A DNA stretch of 64,000 nt from Pleurodeles waltl (taxonomy: Eukaryota > Chordata > Amphibia > Caudata > Salamandridae), in NCBI RefSeq assembly GCF_031143425.1, contig NC_090439.1:347380027-347444026 (forward strand), written 5' to 3'. A model generated the notes under the pieces. That model ran no database searches and was not told the DNA's origin. It saw only the letters and a list, made by a program, of their open reading frames with translations. The position numbers and the translations under genes are program-made. Position 1 is the first letter of the stretch; every line of letters starts with the position of its first letter. Of the stretch, positions 58,701 through 64,000 are shown piece by piece.

Positions 58701-59014
58701 GGGCCTGATTCATAAACTGCTTTTTGTAGTTCGTAAAGTAGTGTTACAGTAATGCTACAACTTACTACAAAGTGCTGGTCATAAACTTATAAGTCTAAGG
58801 GACTTACCACTGGGCTCTATTTCTCTGTGATTACTCAACATTTGTATATTGGGCTCCACCCCTTGCCTCACATGTTGGAGACATGTAAGCCTACACTTTG
58901 CAATAAATCTGCGGAAATGGTGACTAGCCAAAAGTAGTAAATTTACCACAAAGTGTAAGAGTAAATTTACACGTATACATTTACTCGTGTAAATTTACCT
59001 TTGTGAATAGGCCC
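58701..59014. mobile_element. MITE (about 314 bp)
   Basis: Left end gggcctgattcataaact and right end ttgtgaataggcccc are imperfect inverted repeats. The interior is rich in inverted gtaaatttac-like words (for example acacgtatac and gtaaatttac near 58955-58995). It is non-coding; no clean target duplication was found. The terminal motif is related to the gggcctcatt ends of the GC-rich MITE at 39510. Confidence 0.6.
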
Positions 59015-59519
59015 CAAAGGCTTCTGTTGATGTCTTGATGATATCTTGGGGAATTTGTAAAACTCCTCATACACATCTGTTATAGAGAGTCTCCACTTAC
59101 GAGCTTCAAACCCACTTTTTGCTAGGGTTTCCAGCAAAACTTTTGCTGCACTGTGTTATAGCATCTCTTCGTAAGGCAACAGTGTGAAGAGAGCTGATAT
59201 TGTGTGACATATGTGCCACTGTCTGAGTTGGCAGGTCTGATTCACAAATGTACATGCATGTTCCTAAACTAATTAATGAAAGTGTGTGTAACATTTTCAG
59301 CCACTTTTCAAACTTGCATGCGCATGAACTGTGTGGCAATTTATACGTATATACATTTGTGAATATACATGAACTGTGAAGAATGCAGCATAATGTTTAT
59401 TAACAACTAACCACCTTTTAGTAAATTGCTAGAATACAGACATCAATAATTGAAGTCAAGAATTGACAATGCCTAAGGATCTGGCTTCTAATTTCTCTTC
59501 CTTGAACTCACATACGCAA
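59015..59519. other. No recognisable feature
   Basis: AT-rich DNA with no convincing frame, repeat end or RNA gene. Confidence 0.4.
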
Positions 59520-59860
59520 GCTGATCACCTTACACTCACACAGTCACATCCTGCTTGCACACAGTCACATCGCTCATCCTTCAAACAACTCGACATACCA
59601 CTCATCCTGTATGCACACAGGCACACCGCTTAACTTTCACTCGCACAGGCCTACCACTCACCCTGCAATCAAAGAGGCACACCATACAATGACACACACA
59701 AACACAACACTTACACAGGTACACCAGGCACTCACACAGGCACATCCTGCATTCAAAAAGTCACCAGTCACCCTGCACACACAAAAGCATACCACTCACC
59801 CTGACAACATACAGGCTCACTGCTGAATCGGCACTCACACATGCATAGCACTAGCCGTAC
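59520..59860 (+). repeat. Degenerate CA-rich minisatellite
   Basis: A loose unit of about 25-35 bp around cacacaggcacaccactcaccctg recurs roughly a dozen times with many changes. The His/Thr/Pro-rich frame at 59611-59826 is a by-product. Confidence 0.65.
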
Positions 59861-61314
59861 ACAACTAACTCAGGCACTCCCCTCATTAACTTATCCCGGT
59901 TGTCATAGTTCTTTGTTTCCTGAGTGATGTTGTTATTGGAGGTCAGGCTGGCCAATGCCAGCCCCAGGGTAATGCTGGTAAACTGGAAACTTTGCACTCC
60001 ATGGACCGGATTGGAGTGGGACAAGGCTCTGCCATGACTGCTGGCCCACAAGCATCTTATCCAGACTAAATTGGCCCTCAAAGAGATAATCTTGCCTCTG
60101 TCCCTCCTAGTACTTGGTAACCAGCTGTGCCATCTTCCTCACCTCAGAGTGGTCTTGGGCTGCTGCTACCGGTACATTATATACTCGTGAGGGATGCTCA
60201 CCCCGGTGCTAGAAGGCTGTGGAGAGCTGAGGGCAGTCAGGGAGAGTGGGTAAAGCCTTAGTTTAGCTATGGAAGAGTTTGAGACATGATGCAGTAGTAT
60301 AGCAGATCAGGTATATTACTGGCAGAAGGTCAACACAAGCTGCATGTTGGCATGTCACTATGTTCTGAAGCAATACCCATCTTAGATGAGGGGAACCCCA
60401 AGGGAGTAAATAGGAGTGCAATAAGCAGTGTTTTGCAATGATTACACACAACTTTGTACAATTAAATCCTGTTCTCAAAGAAATCAACATCTTGGCAGAG
60501 CCAATGCCCCTTTCTCAGCAGTGCTTCTTAATGCTCTATTTCTATTGATCACACAAGGCCTAGCGAGATTAGTGCTGTCAAGGTAGACTTTAAAAGGACA
60601 ATAAAATATTTGAGTTAATCCAAGAATGAAAATTTTGTATGAGGATTATTAAACATTAATGAAATATATGAAAACCAGCAATATATACAATTTAGAAAGT
60701 TTGAAAGACAGGAGATAATCCTCTTGGAGGTTTTGTAAACAATATATACATTATCATTGTTATTATTAATAACATTACTAGTAGAAGTGGGAATTGTAAT
60801 ATTATAACTAAATATAATATTAATAAACATTCACACATACTTACATACATACATATAGGGGCAAGGGGACAGCCACCTTTAGCCAATGCTGATGAGCATG
60901 TGTGTGTTTTGCCCTGGATCACTCCACAGGATACTTATTCACTGGCTCGATGGCTAGTCATCTTAAGTAATGGTACTTTTACTCATTATGTCTGAAAACG
61001 CATTAGCAAGTGGTTTACATAGAGAGACAAGAGTGTGTCCTCAAGAACTGAGCACTGTACACCAGCTTCTCAAGCAGATGTTACCAATGGTAGTGGGTGT
61101 GAAAAACAGCAGCATGCCCGCCGCACACAGAGAGTGGCTGCAGCAGAAAAAGAAAAGCACATTGAGCCCCATTTTAATTAATGGGTGTAAGCTCAAGAAG
61201 AGAATGCCACAATCATTTTTCATCAATGAGAAACTTTGACATACTTCATTGCCCTTTTTTCAAACAACTTTTCATTAATTCTATTCTTTTTTAAAAATTT
61301 TTTAGTAAAACCGC
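59861..61314. other. No recognisable feature
   Basis: AT-rich towards 60600-60850. No domain found on either strand. Confidence 0.35.
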
Positions 61315-61517
61315 TGAGTTCAGATTAAGATAAAAGTTGATTTATTTCATATACAGATGCCGCGTCAGAGCACAATATACTTTGCACGACTTCTCTCACC
61401 TCCAACTGTCATTTTCCCTCACCTGCTGTGAAACACTACACATTCCGAACACTGGCAATTGCTAAGACTCGCACGAGCCTGGCAGAGACAGCGCACATAA
61501 CATGACAGGTCATTACA
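61315..61517 (-). repeat. Probable 3' LTR of the second Gypsy relic
   Basis: On the minus strand the sequence after a polypurine tract (gaaagagaagggata, about 61518-61533) begins tgtaatgacctgtcatg. It contains gaaataaatc (polyadenylation-like) and reaches tctgaactca at 61315, giving a TG...CA segment of about 203 bp. There is no second LTR in the window for comparison, so the ends are tentative. Confidence 0.5.
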
Positions 61518-62143
61518 TTATCCCTTCTCTTTCATAACTACAAAGCTAAACATTAAGTAAATTGCAAAAAAAAACAATATACATGAGAAACAATTGTCAC
61601 CCTACAAAAAACAACCAAGTGAGCAAACACAGTGCAATCTAGAACAACTGGAAAAGAATATCAATGGACATGACCCTTAAGGAAGTAAAATGAAATGTGT
61701 ACATATACATCACGGACAAAGACACCTGCAACAATAGATATGCATCAACAAACTCCACAACCTATTGTCGATACCTCACAGGTAGAGAAATTAGGTGTTT
61801 ACTCCTACGGGGAACATCCTGTGCCTTAAGTAATGTGTTATCAGAGTGATCAGGAGAAGTAGGTCAACTTACATCAATGTTACTCCCTACTGTCTCCTTT
61901 AACTTGAACACCCTTGCCTTGTTCCACCAGTACTTCATGTCAACACGAATGGCATTTCCTCAAAGCTTATCAACCACTTTTGGCTCACAATATTTTGAAA
62001 TCCATTTTTATACGCACAACATCACCCACACTAATAGGTTGATAGGAAACCTTTTTCCTAGAATCAAAACATTATTTTTAATATTGTTTTGATTTTTCAA
62101 CATTCCTACGCACCACTTCATCTATCCCTTCAATGACATCCAT
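61518..62143 (-). other. Non-coding tail between the Gypsy integrase and its 3' LTR
   Basis: On the minus strand this follows the integrase C-terminus and ends with the polypurine tract. I see no chromodomain or envelope-like frame. The remaining integrase C-terminal sequence is decayed. Confidence 0.4.
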
Positions 62144-63137
62144 CTACACCCATTTAGACATCCATCTTGGACAAATTTTTGTTGAGGGTTTCCTGCCTCT
62201 TAACAACTCAAATGGAGATACCTTAGTCGTGGAATGCTCAGTGCTACGATAAAACCATAATATAGTACATACAGCATTTTGTACAACACAACCATTAGCA
62301 ACAGCCCATTGTATGCAGTTGTTCAAAACTCGATTCATACGCTCAACCAGACCATTGGTTTGTGGAGGGTATAGAGAGCCTCTTCGATGTAATTCCCTCT
62401 TGTTTTAAAAAACTTTTGATTTCAGAACTGACAAACTGAACACCATGGTCTGAGACAATGGATGAAGGAAAACCCTCTCTTAGGAAAACATTCTTCCCAA
62501 AATCCACAATATTCTTGGAATTTGGTTCACTCATGAATCGTACTTCAGGCCACTTTGAATACTTGTCCATGACTACTAGAGCATAGCTAGATGCAAAAGG
62601 TAGAATGCTAAACGGGCCTACTAAATCAATCCCTATTTTTTCCCACGGTTCTGTTGGGTAATCAGTGGGCATAGGTGGAATTCTAACTGTGAACCCTTTC
62701 TCATCTTTGGAACATATCACACAATCATCAACCAATTCTTCAACAGACCTATCCATATAAGGCCACCAGAACACCTCACACAACCTGCGTTTAGTCAAGG
62801 TTTTCCCCAAATGTCCTTTGTGCACTCCATGAATCAGCTTGGTTCTCACACTCTCTGGAGGTACCAGTTTCCCACCTTGCATGAGAATTCCATCTTCAAT
62901 GGATAATTCACTAGAAATGTTAACATAAGTTTGGAACTGGTAAGAAACATTCTTTTCTCTAGGCCAAGCAACTCTCACATATTTCATCACTTGGAGCAAA
63001 ACTTCATCTTTCGCCAATTCTGCTCTCCATTCTTCCTCACTAATAGCACTCATTTGTTCCACATCAACTGAAGCAATGAAAAAGCTCTCTTGTTCTTCAT
63101 CCCCACTCCCATTGCCACATCCATCTGCACGATCCAC
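62144..63137 (-). pseudogene. Integrase of a second Ty3/Gypsy relic, frameshifted
   Basis: The main frame (63137 to 62343) begins with an acidic linker, then 'DGILMQGGKLVPPESVRTKL', the H2C2 finger ('GVHKGHLGKT' and 'CVICSKDEK', both Cys intact) and the core with 'IGIDLVGPF' (first Asp) and 'SIVSDHGVQFVSSE' (second Asp). Near 62365 the frame shifts; the catalytic Glu lies on the other side in 'NGLVERMNRVLN', and the protein continues to about 62144 ('KVSPFELLRGRKPS'). It is related to the integrase at 56750-57975 but distinct. RT, RNase H and gag are not seen upstream, where the copy is cut off before about 63290. Confidence 0.85.
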
Positions 63138-63479
63138 ACTGTCTGAGCATTAACACTTGTACAGATGTGCCGTTCTCTATGATGCAGCATAGGACAGTCT
63201 CTTCTGGCACAATTGAATTAAGGAGAAGGTGGGCAACACCACAACAACATATGCCGTAACCACCATAGAAAGAAACCAAACCATGCATCAATGCATATTG
63301 ATAATACCATGAAACAAAAAGATTTCCTCAACATTATCATTAGAGTCAGTCCACCAGGATCACCTTCAAAACCAGCACCTCTAAATATCTGTAAAGACAT
63401 CCTTCACCCAACCTGTGTAGGGGAAGTAGCCAGATGCCTACTCAACAAATCCCTGGAACTAGGGGTAGATGTAGGACAG

Positions 63480-64000
63480 TCAGTGTTTGCGAGTCGAAAT
63501 TTGCAATTTTTAGTGACTCGCAAATTGCGAGTCGCAAACACCGATGTACAACTGTGTATGACACACTGTTTTCAATTCCCAAATGAGTTGCAAGGGACCT
63601 GCCTCATTAATATTCATGAGGCAGCTCGCAATTTGAGCACCATTGGGAATGGCCGGCACTCACAGGGATGGTGGCATGCTGGGGTCAGAAGACCACCATG
63701 TCTGAGACTGCTTTTTAAATAAAGTAGTTTATTTTTTAAGTGCAACCCATTTTCTTTAAAGGAAAACGGGATGCATTTCAAAATAAAAATGAAAAAAAAA
63801 AAAAAAAGATAAATTCAAAAATGCGTCCACCCCCATTCACAAAGGGGAAGGGGTCCCTTGGAGACCCCTTTCCTTTTGCGAATGGGTTACGACCTCCATC
63901 CTGGAGTTGGTAAAGTATGAATGTTTTGTGACTGCATTCCCAGTCGCAAAACATTCATACATATCAGTGTGGCTCACTATTAGGAAGGGATGCCGTAAAC
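63480..64000. repeat. Palindromic 'gcgagtcgc' repeat DNA, continues past the window
   Basis: The start carries tttgcgagtcg...gactcgcaaattgcgagtcgcaaa, several overlapping inverted gcgagtc/gactcgc words, followed by a caattcc.. stretch and an oligo-A run near 63793-63808. Later inverted stretches are ggaaggggtcccttggagacccctttcc near 63847-63873 (partly listed) and gcaaaacattcatac against gtatgaatgttttgt near 63916-63960. This resembles another hairpin-rich MITE; the right end lies outside the window. Confidence 0.5.

Overview
The window looks like intergenic or intronic DNA from a very large, transposon-filled amphibian genome, most likely a newt or other salamander (Pleurodeles-type). The organism is an inference. 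It rests on abundant PIF/Harbinger-type elements and hairpin-rich MITEs with 'ggcccatatttata' ends, a tRNA-derived SINE with a 'gataaaatgagtacc'-like tail, short-LTR Ty3/Gypsy elements, L1-like and other LINEs, and a KIAA1586-like hAT relic. I found no intact host gene, rRNA gene, tRNA gene or CRISPR. Almost every recognisable coding stretch belongs to a mobile element, and every one is broken.

Layout. 1-1519: G-rich anonymous repeat DNA. 1520-4273: a 924-bp hairpin MITE (family A), a SINE and two more MITEs. About 5330-18551: a decayed Harbinger-like element of about 13 kb. It carries a transposase exon (+), an uncharacterised apparently three-exon gene (+) and a Myb/SANT-like gene (-), with nested insertions and two hammerhead-like motifs. 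19233-21773: a second family A MITE and another MITE. 23576-24110: a probable LINE 3' end (-). About 24130-35230: an L1-like LINE (+) that lacks its RT core and is split by a 5.8-kb Harbinger-like element (29023-34834). That element carries two convergent Myb/SANT-like genes and a block of tandem repeats with codon-multiple periods. 38640-39115: a CpG-dense island of unknown nature. 39510-40117: a GC-rich MITE built of about eleven consecutive hairpins. 40890-42240: a hAT (KIAA1586-like) pseudogene (-).

44090-51143: Ty3/Gypsy relics on the minus strand whose integrase lies upstream of the reverse transcriptase (Gmr1-like order), split by a decayed LINE (+). 51317-52225: a third family A MITE. 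53770-58464: a nearly complete Ty3/Gypsy element with paired 189-bp LTRs and a 5-bp target duplication. It has gag-protease, RT and integrase but has lost RNase H and carries two in-frame stops. 58701-59014: a MITE. 59520-59860: a degenerate minisatellite. About 61315-63137: a second Gypsy relic (-) with integrase and 3' LTR. 63480 to the end: palindromic repeat DNA.

The elements do not form one pathway. The window records successive nested insertions: Harbinger into L1, LINE within Gypsy, and MITEs into Harbinger. The most distinctive material is the multigene architecture of the Harbinger-like elements (including an unrecognised third gene), the hairpin-chain MITEs, the integrase-first Gypsy relic and the paired hammerhead-like motifs.
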